This document shows positions 6,519 to 14,730 of a DNA stretch of 17,560 nt, piece by piece. The DNA lies in assembly GCA_023389895.1 (NCBI GenBank), contig JAEWDX010000325.1, forward strand, positions 1-17,560, in the 5' to 3' direction. The stretch is from Bacillota bacterium. GTDB taxonomy: Bacteria > Bacillota > Bacilli > Bacillales > Cytobacillaceae. A program made the translations under genes and the position numbers. Each line of letters starts with the position of its first letter. Position 1 is the stretch's first letter. The notes below the pieces were generated by a model, which made no database searches, was not told the origin of the DNA, and saw only the letters and a program-made list of their open reading frames with translations.

Positions 6519-8669
6519 ATGAGAAAGCCTAAATTAATCATCGGCAGCATATTATCATTTATGATCATCATCTTCATTATATTTTCAAATACTCAGTTAC
6601 AGGTTGTAAGTGAATTCGAAGAAAACGTGGAAGTTCTAAAAAACAAAGTATGGAAAATTCAATTATCAAGTAAAATTGATCCAAAAAGTGTTAATGAACA
6701 AACTGTTTATATCCTTGATGAAAAAGGAGAAAAAGTGAAGGTATCGTTACTATTGAACGATGATCAAACGGCGATTATCATATTACCTCCTGATGAAGGT
6801 TATCGATTACAAACGTATACTTTGCATATGACGAATGATATTCAGTCTACATTAGGGAGGAATCTTCATGCCGCGCAAAAGTTGAAGTTTATCGTTAAAG
6901 AATCATTACCGAAGGCAGAATCAAAAAGTAAATTAAATGCTTATTTATTAAAACGTTTAAAGGAAGAACCCGTTGCCTATGGGAACGATAAGGCTAAAGA
7001 GGAAAGTACAAAGTCGAGCGAGGATAATTCATCAGGAAGTAATCATTCTGAAACAAATGTTCAAGTCGCAGGTATTGACGAAGGGGATATCGTTAAAACA
7101 GACGGGAGACATATATTCCAAGTGGTAGATAGGAAGCTGCAAATCGTGAAAGCAGTCCCAGCAGATAAGATGAAATTAGAAGCACAACTTACATTTAATG
7201 AATCGTTCTATCCGAGTGAATTATTTTTATATGGGGATCAACTCATTGTGATGGGGAATAGTTATGAAAAATTAGCAGAATTTTCTCAAACTAAATCAAA
7301 GCAGACTGCACCGGTTCATGAAACAACAAAGGCGATCATTTATGATGTGAGAGATAAGCAGTCCCCAAAGCAAATGAGGGAAATAGATATTGAAGGTTCG
7401 TTAGTTGCATCTAGATTAATGGATGGAAAGGCCTATTTAATCGTTAATCAATATCCGGAAATTGGGCTGCTAAAAGAAAATCCTGAATTGGATATGCGTC
7501 CAAAATATTATGATTCTGCAAAAGGGAATGAGATGTTTGCTGCGGCGTATGATGATATTCAATTTTTTCCTGATTCAGATGAAACGAATTTCACGAATAT
7601 TGCCGTTATCGATTTGAATAAACCATATGCAGAAATAGCGCTCACGACTTATTTAGGCAGTGGCAATCAGCTATATATGTCTAAAAACAATCTGTATTTA
7701 GCCATTACAAATAATGCCCCACTTACTATGGAAGCTAACTATTCGTATAGTCCGAATACGACTGTCTATAAATATGCAGTGAATGGAATGAAGGTTGAAT
7801 TTCAAAGCTCAAATGAAGTTCCTGGAACAGTGTTGAATCAGTTTTCAATGGACGAATATAAAGGGAATTTCCGCATTGCCACAACGAAAGGGCAAACATG
7901 GGATAGTCAGCGACCATCCGCTAATAATCTTTATATATTAGATGAAAATATGAAGCAAATCGGGCAGCTTGAAGATTTAGCAAGAGGAGAAAGAATTTAT
8001 TCAGCAAGATTTATGAATGAGAGGATTTATCTCGTTACCTTTAAAGAAACTGATCCATTATTTGTTCTCGATAGCGAAAATCCAAAGGAGCCAAAAGTCT
8101 TAGGTGAGTTGAAAATACCAGGCTTTAGTAATTATCTTCATCCATATGATGACAATCATTTAATTGGGTTTGGACATGACACAAAGGCGATTCCTGGAAA
8201 AGGTGGGGGAGATCAGCCACTCATTTTAACAGATGGTGTAAAGATTTCTCTTTTTGATGTTAGTGATCTGTCTAATCCGAAAGAAAAATTTACTGAAATT
8301 ATCGGAGGAAGGGGAACGTATTCACCATTGAATTACGATCATAAAGCATTGCTCTTTGATAAAAAGAAGAATATTTTTGCTTTTCCGATTTCTGTTTATG
8401 AAAATATTAATGTGAAAAATGAGGTAAATTTTGACTCTGAATTTTCGTTTCAGGGTGCATATGTTTATAGCATTGATTTGAATAAGGGATTTTCACTCCG
8501 GACAAAAATAACACATCAGGATAATAAAGCCCCATATGAGGAGTGGGAAAATAATATTGACCGAGTTCTGTCTATTGGAGATTCTCTTTACGCACTATCA
8601 CCGAAAAAAATCTCCTCTTATGATTTAAGCTCTTATCAGAAGCAAGGGGAAGTCTTATTAACTAAATAA
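6519..8669 (+). CDS. Membrane-anchored surface protein with Ig-like and beta-propeller domains
   Basis: This 716-residue protein begins with a short basic stretch and one hydrophobic segment (about 6-24), acting as a signal anchor. Residues about 30-115 resemble a bacterial Ig-like (Big_5/SbsA) domain: strand-rich, with WKIQLSSKIDPKSVNEQTVY and the LPPDEGYRLQTYTLHMT ending. A polar linker rich in Lys, Glu, Ser and Asn (about 130-180) leads to the C-terminal beta-propeller family (PF09826, distantly related to WD40), which starts at VAGIDEGDIVKTDGRHIFQV (about 183). Proteins of this family are secreted or cell-surface and of unknown function. ATG 6519 is chosen over GTG 6510, because AAAGGAGAG at 6502-6510 overlaps the GTG and lies 8 nt before the ATG. 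Terminators on both sides make it monocistronic. Confidence 0.87.
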   Translation: MRKPKLIIGSILSFMIIIFIIFSNTQLQVVSEFEENVEVLKNKVWKIQLSSKIDPKSVNEQTVYILDEKGEKVKVSLLLNDDQTAIIILPPDEGYRLQTYTLHMTNDIQSTLGRNLHAAQKLKFIVKESLPKAESKSKLNAYLLKRLKEEPVAYGNDKAKEESTKSSEDNSSGSNHSETNVQVAGIDEGDIVKTDGRHIFQVVDRKLQIVKAVPADKMKLEAQLTFNESFYPSELFLYGDQLIVMGNSYEKLAEFSQTKSKQTAPVHETTKAIIYDVRDKQSPKQMREIDIEGSLVASRLMDGKAYLIVNQYPEIGLLKENPELDMRPKYYDSAKGNEMFAAAYDDIQFFPDSDETNFTNIAVIDLNKPYAEIALTTYLGSGNQLYMSKNNLYLAITNNAPLTMEANYSYSPNTTVYKYAVNGMKVEFQSSNEVPGTVLNQFSMDEYKGNFRIATTKGQTWDSQRPSANNLYILDENMKQIGQLEDLARGERIYSARFMNERIYLVTFKETDPLFVLDSENPKEPKVLGELKIPGFSNYLHPYDDNHLIGFGHDTKAIPGKGGGDQPLILTDGVKISLFDVSDLSNPKEKFTEIIGGRGTYSPLNYDHKALLFDKKKNIFAFPISVYENINVKNEVNFDSEFSFQGAYVYSIDLNKGFSLRTKITHQDNKAPYEEWENNIDRVLSIGDSLYALSPKKISSYDLSSYQKQGEVLLTK

Positions 8670-8674
8670 TAATA

Positions 8675-8713
8675 AATGAAAATAGCACCCATTTTTTAGG
8701 TGCTATTTTCATT
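8675..8713 (+). terminator. Strong hairpin terminator after the beta-propeller gene
   Basis: AATGAAAATAGCACC at 8675-8689 is perfectly complementary to the bases at 8699-8713, forming a 15-bp stem. The T-rich lower strand (TATTTTCATT) gives it the shape of an intrinsic terminator. It starts 5 nt after the stop codon and would also work, more weakly, in the other direction. Confidence 0.85.
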
Positions 8714-8775
8714 GAAACTTGTCTGATTTTCATTGATAATAATAGGAATAGCTTATTAAGGAGTTGAAGCTGTTC

Positions 8776-9360
8776 ATGCAGATTCTTTATTATATTGGAG
8801 CGTATTTTATCGGAAACATTTTGACAGGAGCATTATTAGCTAAGAGTCTTTATAAATCAAATATTCAAATTCAAGGTTCCGGTAATCCAGGAGCAAGAAA
8901 TGCAGGACGCATATATGGTAAAAAGGCATTTGTTCTTACATTTCTAGGTGACTCCTTGAAAGGCAGTCTGATAATTATTATTGGAAGAATGCTTCAACTC
9001 TCCGAATTGGAGCAATTAATTGGCTTAAGTTTTGCTGTAATTGGCCATATTAAACCAATTTTATTTCATTTTAAAGGTGGGAAAGGGGTTTCGACATTTA
9101 TTGGTGGTGTGATTACTTTTGCACCTATCGTTATTCCGATCATAATAATTGGCTTTCTTCTCACATATCCTTTTACAAAAAGCTTTACATTTTCGGGGAT
9201 GATTGCGCTTTGTCTTATTCCATTTTCTATATCTTATTTTCAAAGTTCAATTGCTAATATTTGGCCAATTGCGATATTAATCATTATCCTCTTTTTTGTT
9301 CATTCAGAAAATTTACTAACGAAAATAAAACGGCTTAATTTTTTTTCAAAAAGTCTGTAA
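8776..9360 (+). CDS. PlsY-type glycerol-3-phosphate acyltransferase paralogue
   Basis: This 194-residue integral membrane protein has about five membrane segments. Family members move an acyl group from acyl-phosphate to glycerol-3-phosphate, giving lysophosphatidic acid, the first step of phospholipid synthesis. Motif 1 reads GSGNPGARNAG (34-44) and motif 2 GHIKPILFHFKGGKG (90-104), in the glycine-rich and GGKG forms of the family. The canonical Bacillus PlsY (YneS) has GSGNLGATN, so this looks like the second paralogue found in some Bacillaceae and not the essential copy. The start is uncertain: AAGGAG at 8758-8763 lies 12 nt before ATG 8776 and directly against an alternative TTG at 8764. 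No gene partner is nearby. Confidence 0.82.
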   Translation: MQILYYIGAYFIGNILTGALLAKSLYKSNIQIQGSGNPGARNAGRIYGKKAFVLTFLGDSLKGSLIIIIGRMLQLSELEQLIGLSFAVIGHIKPILFHFKGGKGVSTFIGGVITFAPIVIPIIIIGFLLTYPFTKSFTFSGMIALCLIPFSISYFQSSIANIWPIAILIIILFFVHSENLLTKIKRLNFFSKSL

Positions 9361-9468
9361 GTACCACCGTATGCGATTGCTAATTTGCGCTAAAAATGTA
9401 TCCAAATTGGGCATGATTTCCACTCCTATACTGATTTCACTTTTCTGAATGAATTAAAATATTAAAAT

Positions 9469-9508
9469 AATTAATTGAACATAATAATATTATGTTCAAT
9501 TAATTTTT
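9469..9508 (+). repeat. Perfect 17-bp inverted repeat before odhA: terminator or operator
   Basis: The arms at 9469-9485 (AATTAATTGAACATAAT) and 9489-9505 are perfect inverse complements around a 3-bp centre, followed by a short T run at 9504-9508. It may terminate the plsY-type gene, though it lies about 110 nt behind it and the stem is nearly all A and T. It may also be a protein-binding site for odhA, whose start codon is 72 nt downstream. A weak TTGAAC / ATTAAT promoter (18-bp spacer) would fall within it. The rest of the 9361-9576 gap shows nothing else that I can name. Confidence 0.6.
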
Positions 9509-9576
9509 ATTTATGAATGAATTGATTTTGGAGAGGATAAATATAGGTAAGACCATGATTGAAGGAGGATGTTTTT

Positions 9577-12399
9577 GTGAAGAATCCACTAAATAGAGAA
9601 ACGCATTTTGTGGAAGGCTTTCATGGGCCGAATCTTGGATATGTTTTGGAATTATTTGATAAATATTTAGCCGATCCAAGCTCTGTCGACGCAGAAGTAA
9701 GAGCGTATTTTGCGCAAAATGATATCGCATTCTTAGAAAATGAACAAGCAAGTTCAATGCAAACGAATGTTTCAGCTACTAGTTTTGAGAAGACATATGC
9801 TGCCATTCGCTTTGCAAATAATATTCGTACTTACGGTCATTTAGCTGCCGATATTTATCCTTTAAAAGATCATGAGCGCGAGAGGAAACTGTTTGAGCTT
9901 GCTAGCTATGGATTATCTGAAACGGATCTAATGAGTGTTTCTTCGGAATATATTTGCACGAGTGCAAAAATTCCTCTTCGAAATGGACTTGAAGCGATTG
10001 AATATTTAAAAAGTATTTATACAGGTACAATTGCCTATGAATTCCATCATATTTACGAGGAAGAAGAAAAAGAATGGCTATGGAAAATGGTTGAATCAGG
10101 TGGGTTAAAACGAACGTTGCAAAAGGAGGCAAAGCTTAAGCTCTTCGAAAGGCTGAGTGAAGTTGAGGAATTTGAAAAGTTTCTTCATCGGACATTTGTT
10201 GGTCAGAAACGTTTTTCGATTGAAGGCTTAGATTCAATGGTGCCGATGCTTGATAGAATTGTGGCTGATTCTGTTGCCGATGGAGCAAGGGAAATTAATA
10301 TAGGAATGGCTCATCGCGGACGATTAAATGTTCTTGCTCATGTTCTTGGAAAGCCGTATGAGATGATTTTTTCCGAGTTTCAACATTCCCCAAATAAAGA
10401 GCTTGTTCCTTCAGAAGGATCAATTGGGATCAATTATGGCTGGACAGGTGACGTTAAATATCATCTTGGTCTAGAGCGGAAAATTAAAGATGAAAATACG
10501 ACAATGATAAGATTAACGCTTGCCAATAATCCTAGTCATCTTGAATTTATTGGTCCAGTTGTAGAGGGTTTTACGAGAGCTGCTCAAGATAACAGAAGCA
10601 CGAAAGGATATCCAAAAGAGAACTTTACTGCTGCCCTTTCTATATTAATTCATGGGGATGCAGCATTTCCAGGACAAGGGATTGTTGCGGAAACTTTAAA
10701 TTTAGGGCAATTAAAAGGCTATCGTACAGGTGGGACGATTCATCTCATTGCTAATAATACGATTGGCTTTACAACTGAATCATTAGACTCTCGTTCAACA
10801 CGATATTCAAGTGATTTAGCAAAAGGGTATGAAATTCCCATCATCCATGTAAACGCTGATGATCCAGAGGCATGTATAGCTGTAGCAAAGTTCGCCTGCG
10901 AGTATCGATTAAGATTTAATAAGGACATTCTTATTGATCTCGTTGGCTATCGTCGATTCGGCCATAATGAAATGGATGAACCAATGACAACAAACCCGCT
11001 CATGTATAAAAAGATTCATGAGCATAAAACAGTAAAGGAATTATATGGACAAAAGCTGTTAAGCCAGTCAATTTTTGATGAAAAGGCGTTAATGCAAGTG
11101 GATGAACGTACAATTGAAATATTAAGTAGGGCATATGAAAAAAATGTGGATAACAAACAAGATATTGTGCTTACGGATCCGCCTGATTATATTGAAAAGG
11201 ATCTGCCAAAGGTTAACACAGCTGTTCCCATTCATTTACTTAAAACAATGAATGAAGAAATGTTGCAGTGGCCTGCTCATTTTACGGTTTTCGGAAAACT
11301 TGAAAAAATATTGCAACGGAGAAGGAATGCCCTTGAAGAGAATGGAAAAATTGATTGGGGTTTTGCAGAAGCTTTAGCGTTTGCGGCGATTTTAGTAGAC
11401 GGGACACCAATTCGGTTAACAGGACAAGATTCAGAAAGAGGAACATTTGCACATCGAAATATTGTTTTATATGACAATGTAACGGGAGAATCTTATTCAC
11501 CACTGCATTTGCTATCGTCTGTAAAGGCTTCTTTTGCGATTCATAATAGCCCATTATCTGAAGCATCTGTCCTCGGATTTGAATATGGCTACAATGTATA
11601 TGCCCAAGATACTTTAGTCATTTGGGAAGCACAGTTTGGTGATTTTGCCAACTCTGCACAAGTGATCTTTGACCAATTCATCGCTGCTGGGAGAGCAAAG
11701 TGGGGGCAAAGATCTGGGCTCGTCATGCTCTTGCCGCACGGCTATGAAGGGCAAGGACCTGAACATTCAAGTGCAAGATTGGAACGATTTTTAAGCTTAG
11801 CAGCGGAAAATAACTGGACTGTTGCGAACTTAACATCATCTGCGCAATATTTTCATATTTTACGTAGGCAGGCGGCCATTTTAAAGCACGAAGAAGTTCG
11901 ACCACTAGTCATTATGTCTCCGAAAAGCTTATTGCGTCATGCACAAGTTGCTTCAAATGGACATGAATTAAGTGGGGGTGAATTTCAGTTCATTATTGAG
12001 CAGCCCGGACTTGGGAAAGACATCGAAGCGATTGAGCGTCTTATTTTTGCATCTGGAAAAATCGCGATTGAATTAGCTGATAACTTAAAAAACAATACGG
12101 ATTGGTTCCATATAATTCGTATAGAAGAAATATATCCTTTTCCAGTTAAGGCGATAGCGCAAATTATTAATCGCTATCCGCATGTAAAGGAAATTTGCTG
12201 GGTGCAGGAGGAGCCAAAAAATATGGGGGCTTGGAACTTTATTGAGCCTCGACTAAAATGGCTTGCCCCTGAAGGCGTCCAAGTTCATTATATCGGTCGC
12301 CGCCGGAGATCAAGTCCTTCTGAGGGAGATCCAACTATTCATAAAAAAGAACAAGCTCGCATCATGGAAGAAGCTTTTTCGAAAAAGCATGGAGGATAG
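9577..12399 (+). CDS. odhA: 2-oxoglutarate dehydrogenase E1 component OdhA (SucA)
   Basis: This 940-residue thiamine-diphosphate enzyme decarboxylates 2-oxoglutarate and passes the succinyl group to the lipoyl arm of E2 in the TCA cycle. Family motifs are intact: NLGYVLELFDKYLADP near the N-terminus, AHRGRLNVLAHV (about 245), the TPP/Mg region GDAAFPGQG to NNTIGFTTE (about 361-400), GQDSERGTF (about 617), HNSPLSEASVLGFEYGY (about 655) and the C-terminal GRRRRSSPSEGDPTIHKKEQ. Length matches B. subtilis OdhA (about 944). GTG 9577 is chosen, because AAGGAGG at 9562-9568 lies 8 nt before it; an upstream TTG at 9559 overlaps that site. The usual partner odhB (E2) does not follow: a terminator and a convergent gene do. 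Confidence 0.96.
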   Translation: MKNPLNRETHFVEGFHGPNLGYVLELFDKYLADPSSVDAEVRAYFAQNDIAFLENEQASSMQTNVSATSFEKTYAAIRFANNIRTYGHLAADIYPLKDHERERKLFELASYGLSETDLMSVSSEYICTSAKIPLRNGLEAIEYLKSIYTGTIAYEFHHIYEEEEKEWLWKMVESGGLKRTLQKEAKLKLFERLSEVEEFEKFLHRTFVGQKRFSIEGLDSMVPMLDRIVADSVADGAREINIGMAHRGRLNVLAHVLGKPYEMIFSEFQHSPNKELVPSEGSIGINYGWTGDVKYHLGLERKIKDENTTMIRLTLANNPSHLEFIGPVVEGFTRAAQDNRSTKGYPKENFTAALSILIHGDAAFPGQGIVAETLNLGQLKGYRTGGTIHLIANNTIGFTTESLDSRSTRYSSDLAKGYEIPIIHVNADDPEACIAVAKFACEYRLRFNKDILIDLVGYRRFGHNEMDEPMTTNPLMYKKIHEHKTVKELYGQKLLSQSIFDEKALMQVDERTIEILSRAYEKNVDNKQDIVLTDPPDYIEKDLPKVNTAVPIHLLKTMNEEMLQWPAHFTVFGKLEKILQRRRNALEENGKIDWGFAEALAFAAILVDGTPIRLTGQDSERGTFAHRNIVLYDNVTGESYSPLHLLSSVKASFAIHNSPLSEASVLGFEYGYNVYAQDTLVIWEAQFGDFANSAQVIFDQFIAAGRAKWGQRSGLVMLLPHGYEGQGPEHSSARLERFLSLAAENNWTVANLTSSAQYFHILRRQAAILKHEEVRPLVIMSPKSLLRHAQVASNGHELSGGEFQFIIEQPGLGKDIEAIERLIFASGKIAIELADNLKNNTDWFHIIRIEEIYPFPVKAIAQIINRYPHVKEICWVQEEPKNMGAWNFIEPRLKWLAPEGVQVHYIGRRRRSSPSEGDPTIHKKEQARIMEEAFSKKHGG

Positions 12400-12469
12400 A
12401 AGAAAGAGTGATCCCTACAAAAAAATTCAACACTGCAAAATATTGGTAATTGAAGAGCTGAATAAAAAG

Positions 12470-12506
12470 AGGAGCTGCCAGAAAGGCATAGCTCCTACTT
12501 TATTTA
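12470..12506 (+). terminator. Terminator after odhA
   Basis: AGGAGCTGCC at 12470-12479 pairs with GGC and AGCTCCT (12485-12496, a 2-nt bulge between), followed by ACTTTATTTA. It ends the odhA transcript 70 nt after the stop codon. The rest of the 12400-12572 gap shows a weak TAAACC/GGTTTA hairpin (12550-12575) that could end the converging gene. Confidence 0.65.
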
Positions 12507-12572
12507 TAAGATAAAAAAGGTTCAGCGCAAGTGTCCTAGTCCCTGACAATAAACCACTTCTTTGCTCAAGGT

Positions 12573-14210
12573 TTACTGTTTCAATCCTTCTATTGCTTGC
12601 TCACGCAAACGATACTTTTGAATTTTTCCTGATGCGGTCATCGGATAGGACTCTGTAAAGGCAAAGAAGCGCGGGATTTTATGCTTTGATATTTTTCCCT
12701 TACAAAACTCTTTTATTTCATCTTCAGTGGACGTTTCACCTTCTTTTAGAATAATCGATGCTAGTACTTCCTCACCATACACCTCATCGGGGATACCGAC
12801 TACTTGGACATCGATAATTTTCGGATGGGAATAGAGGAACTCTTCAATCTCACGGGGATATATATTTTCTCCGCCTCTAATAATCATATCCTTCAAACGG
12901 CCAGTAATTTTACAATATCCCCTTTCATCCATAACAGCTAAATCCCCTGTATGAAGCCAACCATCAGCATCAATCGCTTCTTTCGTCGCTTTATCATTCT
13001 TATAGTATCCTTTCATCACATGATAACCTCTTGTGCAGAGTTCACCTTGGACACCTCGCGGAACCTCTGTTGATGTTCCAAGTTCTATAATTTTTACTTC
13101 CACATTTGATAATGCTTTTCCCACACTTTTAACGCGAAGTTCAATCGTGTCATCTGTTCTCGTTTGGGTAATGACAGGAGATGATTCCGTTTGACCATAT
13201 GCAATCGTAATTTCAGTTGCTCCCATTTTCTCGATGACTGCTTTCATCACTTCAATTGGGCAGTTGGCTCCCGCCATGACTCCAGTTCGTAATGATGAGA
13301 GATCATATTTCTCAAAATCAGAATCAGTTAATTCTGCAATAAACATCGTCGGTACACCGTGCAGTGCTGTACATTTTTCGTCTTGTACGGTTTGTAAAAC
13401 TCTTTTCGGATTAAATTCTTGAACCGGAACCATGGTTGCCCCTACAGAAACACAGGTCAGTGTTCCAATCACACAGCCGAAGCAATGGAAAAATGGAACT
13501 GGAATACAGAGCCGATCCAGAACAGTAAGCTTCATGCAATTCGCAATATTATAAGCATTATTTACAATATTGTTATGAGTAAGCATAACCCCTTTTGGAA
13601 AACCTGTTGTTCCCGAAGTATACTGCATATTAATCACGTCATCAGCATTTAACGATTCCAAGCGCTCATTTAATTCCTCATCAGATACCCATTCACCGAG
13701 CTTTATAATGTCATTCCAGGAGTAGGCTCCAGGATATCTTTTGTCACCCAAGACAATGACATTCTTTAGAAAGGGCAGACGACTGGATTGCAATTTACCA
13801 GGTTCGGAAGTCATTAATTCTGGCGCAATTTCATAAATCATATCAATATAAGAGGAGTCCTTGAAAACATCAATTAAAATAATCGTGGTAGAATCGGATT
13901 GTTTCAATAAGTATTCAAGTTCAGCCGTCCGATAGTTTGTATTGACTGTTATGAGGACTGCCCCTATTTTTGCTGTTGCGAATTGAGTTACAAGCCATTC
14001 GGGAGTGTTTGACGCCCAAATAGCAAGATGTTCTCCTTTTTCAATTCCAAGCTTCATAAAGCCCTTTGCTGCATGACGACATATTTGATTAAACTCCTGA
14101 TACGTCCATCTCAAATGACGATCTGAATAAACAACGGCTTCGTGGTCTGGGTGCAATGCTGCCTTTTCTTCTAAGAGGTTACCAATCGTAACATTTAGTA
14201 TATCCGACAT
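12573..14210 (-). CDS. Fatty-acyl-CoA synthetase (AMP-forming), YngI/FadD-like
   Basis: This 545-residue cytosolic member of the ANL superfamily activates a carboxylic acid with ATP and CoA. All core motifs are seen: YTSGTTGFPKGVMLTH (197-212), YGQTESSP (338-345), LHTGDLA (419-425), GRLKDMIIRGGENIYPREIE (437-456) and TASGKIQK (525-532) with the catalytic Lys529. The overall sequence resembles B. subtilis YngI and medium- to long-chain enzymes; the exact substrate cannot be read from sequence. ATG 14210 has AAGGAGG 8 nt upstream. The gene is alone on the minus strand, converging on odhA. A FadR-like operator was looked for upstream and not found. Confidence 0.9.
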   Translation of the reverse strand: MSDILNVTIGNLLEEKAALHPDHEAVVYSDRHLRWTYQEFNQICRHAAKGFMKLGIEKGEHLAIWASNTPEWLVTQFATAKIGAVLITVNTNYRTAELEYLLKQSDSTTIILIDVFKDSSYIDMIYEIAPELMTSEPGKLQSSRLPFLKNVIVLGDKRYPGAYSWNDIIKLGEWVSDEELNERLESLNADDVINMQYTSGTTGFPKGVMLTHNNIVNNAYNIANCMKLTVLDRLCIPVPFFHCFGCVIGTLTCVSVGATMVPVQEFNPKRVLQTVQDEKCTALHGVPTMFIAELTDSDFEKYDLSSLRTGVMAGANCPIEVMKAVIEKMGATEITIAYGQTESSPVITQTRTDDTIELRVKSVGKALSNVEVKIIELGTSTEVPRGVQGELCTRGYHVMKGYYKNDKATKEAIDADGWLHTGDLAVMDERGYCKITGRLKDMIIRGGENIYPREIEEFLYSHPKIIDVQVVGIPDEVYGEEVLASIILKEGETSTEDEIKEFCKGKISKHKIPRFFAFTESYPMTASGKIQKYRLREQAIEGLKQ

Positions 14211-14255
14211 CCTTCCATCCTCCTTAAATTCGTCACCTAAAAGGCTTTCAAAAAT

Positions 14256-14283
14256 ATGGTATCATATTATTGTGAAAATTCAA
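14256..14283 (-). promoter_or_regulatory. Candidate promoter of the acyl-CoA synthetase gene
   Basis: On the minus strand, TTGAAT (14278-14283) and TACCAT (14256-14261) are 16 bp apart, each with four of six consensus bases. Short inverted copies of CCTTTTAG flank it (about 14236-14244 and 14316-14323). The evidence is weak. Confidence 0.3.
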
Positions 14284-14343
14284 TATATTTAGAACGCAAA
14301 ATAACACATAAATGACCTTTTAGAAGGACATCGAAAAAATACA

Positions 14344-14385
14344 AAAACAAGTGGAGAAAAAAATTCATTTTTCTCCACTTGTTTT
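14344..14385 (-). terminator. Terminator of the Sda-like gene
   Basis: AAAACAAGTGGAGAA at 14344-14358 is perfectly complementary to 14371-14385, with further A-T pairs toward the loop. Read on the minus strand, the stem is followed by TTTTTG and a second T run, so it fits the small minus-strand gene that ends at 14433. It also insulates the acyl-CoA synthetase promoter from that gene. Confidence 0.8.
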
Positions 14386-14432
14386 ATTAGGGACTTATCG
14401 GATAGTCCCATTTCTTAACTGATTTAATGAAC

Positions 14433-14564
14433 TCATTTCTTAAAAGGCTTTAATCCACGCTTTATAATTTCATCTTTCAATATCCTAATCCATTCTTTTT
14501 CAGAACCAGACTTTAATGCATCACGATAAGAAACAACTAGTTGTTCATTACTCATAATTTTCAT
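14433..14564 (-). CDS. Sda-like small protein (sporulation kinase inhibitor family)
   Basis: This 43-codon minus-strand gene has AGGGGG 8 nt before its ATG. The protein contains MSNEQLVVSYRDALKSGSEK followed by EWIRILKDEIIKRGL. It follows the pattern of Sda, which in B. subtilis (46 residues, LSDELLIESY...DFIELIENEIKRRSL) folds as an antiparallel helical hairpin and blocks autophosphorylation of KinA. The S-x-E-x-L-x-x-S-Y start, the hydrophobic spacing and the EI-x-x-R-x-L end are shared, but the remaining identity is limited, so this may be a divergent paralogue. A perfect-stem terminator follows, and a DnaA-like box lies about 60 bp upstream. The assignment to Sda is from pattern comparison by eye. 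Confidence 0.6.
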   Translation of the reverse strand: MKIMSNEQLVVSYRDALKSGSEKEWIRILKDEIIKRGLKPFKK

Positions 14565-14623
14565 TCAGCATTCCCCCTGATTATTGGATTGAATATTCCT
14601 TCTATTGCTTCTATTTTAAACGT

Positions 14624-14632
14624 TTATCTACA
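14624..14632 (+). promoter_or_regulatory. Candidate DnaA box upstream of the Sda-like gene
   Basis: TTATCTACA differs from the DnaA box consensus TTATCCACA at one position. It lies about 60 bp upstream of the Sda-like start, between a weak minus-strand -35 and -10 (TAAAAT). In B. subtilis, sda transcription is controlled by DnaA through such boxes. A single one-mismatch box can arise by chance in AT-rich DNA. Confidence 0.35.
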
Positions 14633-14663
14633 GTTTGAGAACCCTTATTTTTAAAATTTGTCT

Positions 14664-14691
14664 TTGATAATCAAGCAGCGTTTTGTATGAT
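14664..14691 (+). promoter_or_regulatory. Sigma-A promoter of the VOC protein gene
   Basis: TTGATA at 14664-14669 and TATGAT at 14686-14691 are separated by 16 bp, giving a start near 14698 and a short leader of about 30 nt before the ATG at 14731. Confidence 0.6.
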
Positions 14692-14730
14692 TAGGAATAG
14701 ATAGCATCATGAAAGACGAGGGGAATTCGT

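Noticed and set aside
12400..12514. Remnant of odhB after odhA
   Set aside because: Translation in all three plus frames shows no lipoyl-domain sequence. The open frame at 12263-12514 mostly overlaps odhA in another frame.
14236..14451. Repeated TAAAAGGCTTT at about 14239 and 14441
   Set aside because: It is an 11-bp match in AT-rich DNA, once in a promoter region and once inside the end of the Sda-like gene. Chance is the likely cause.
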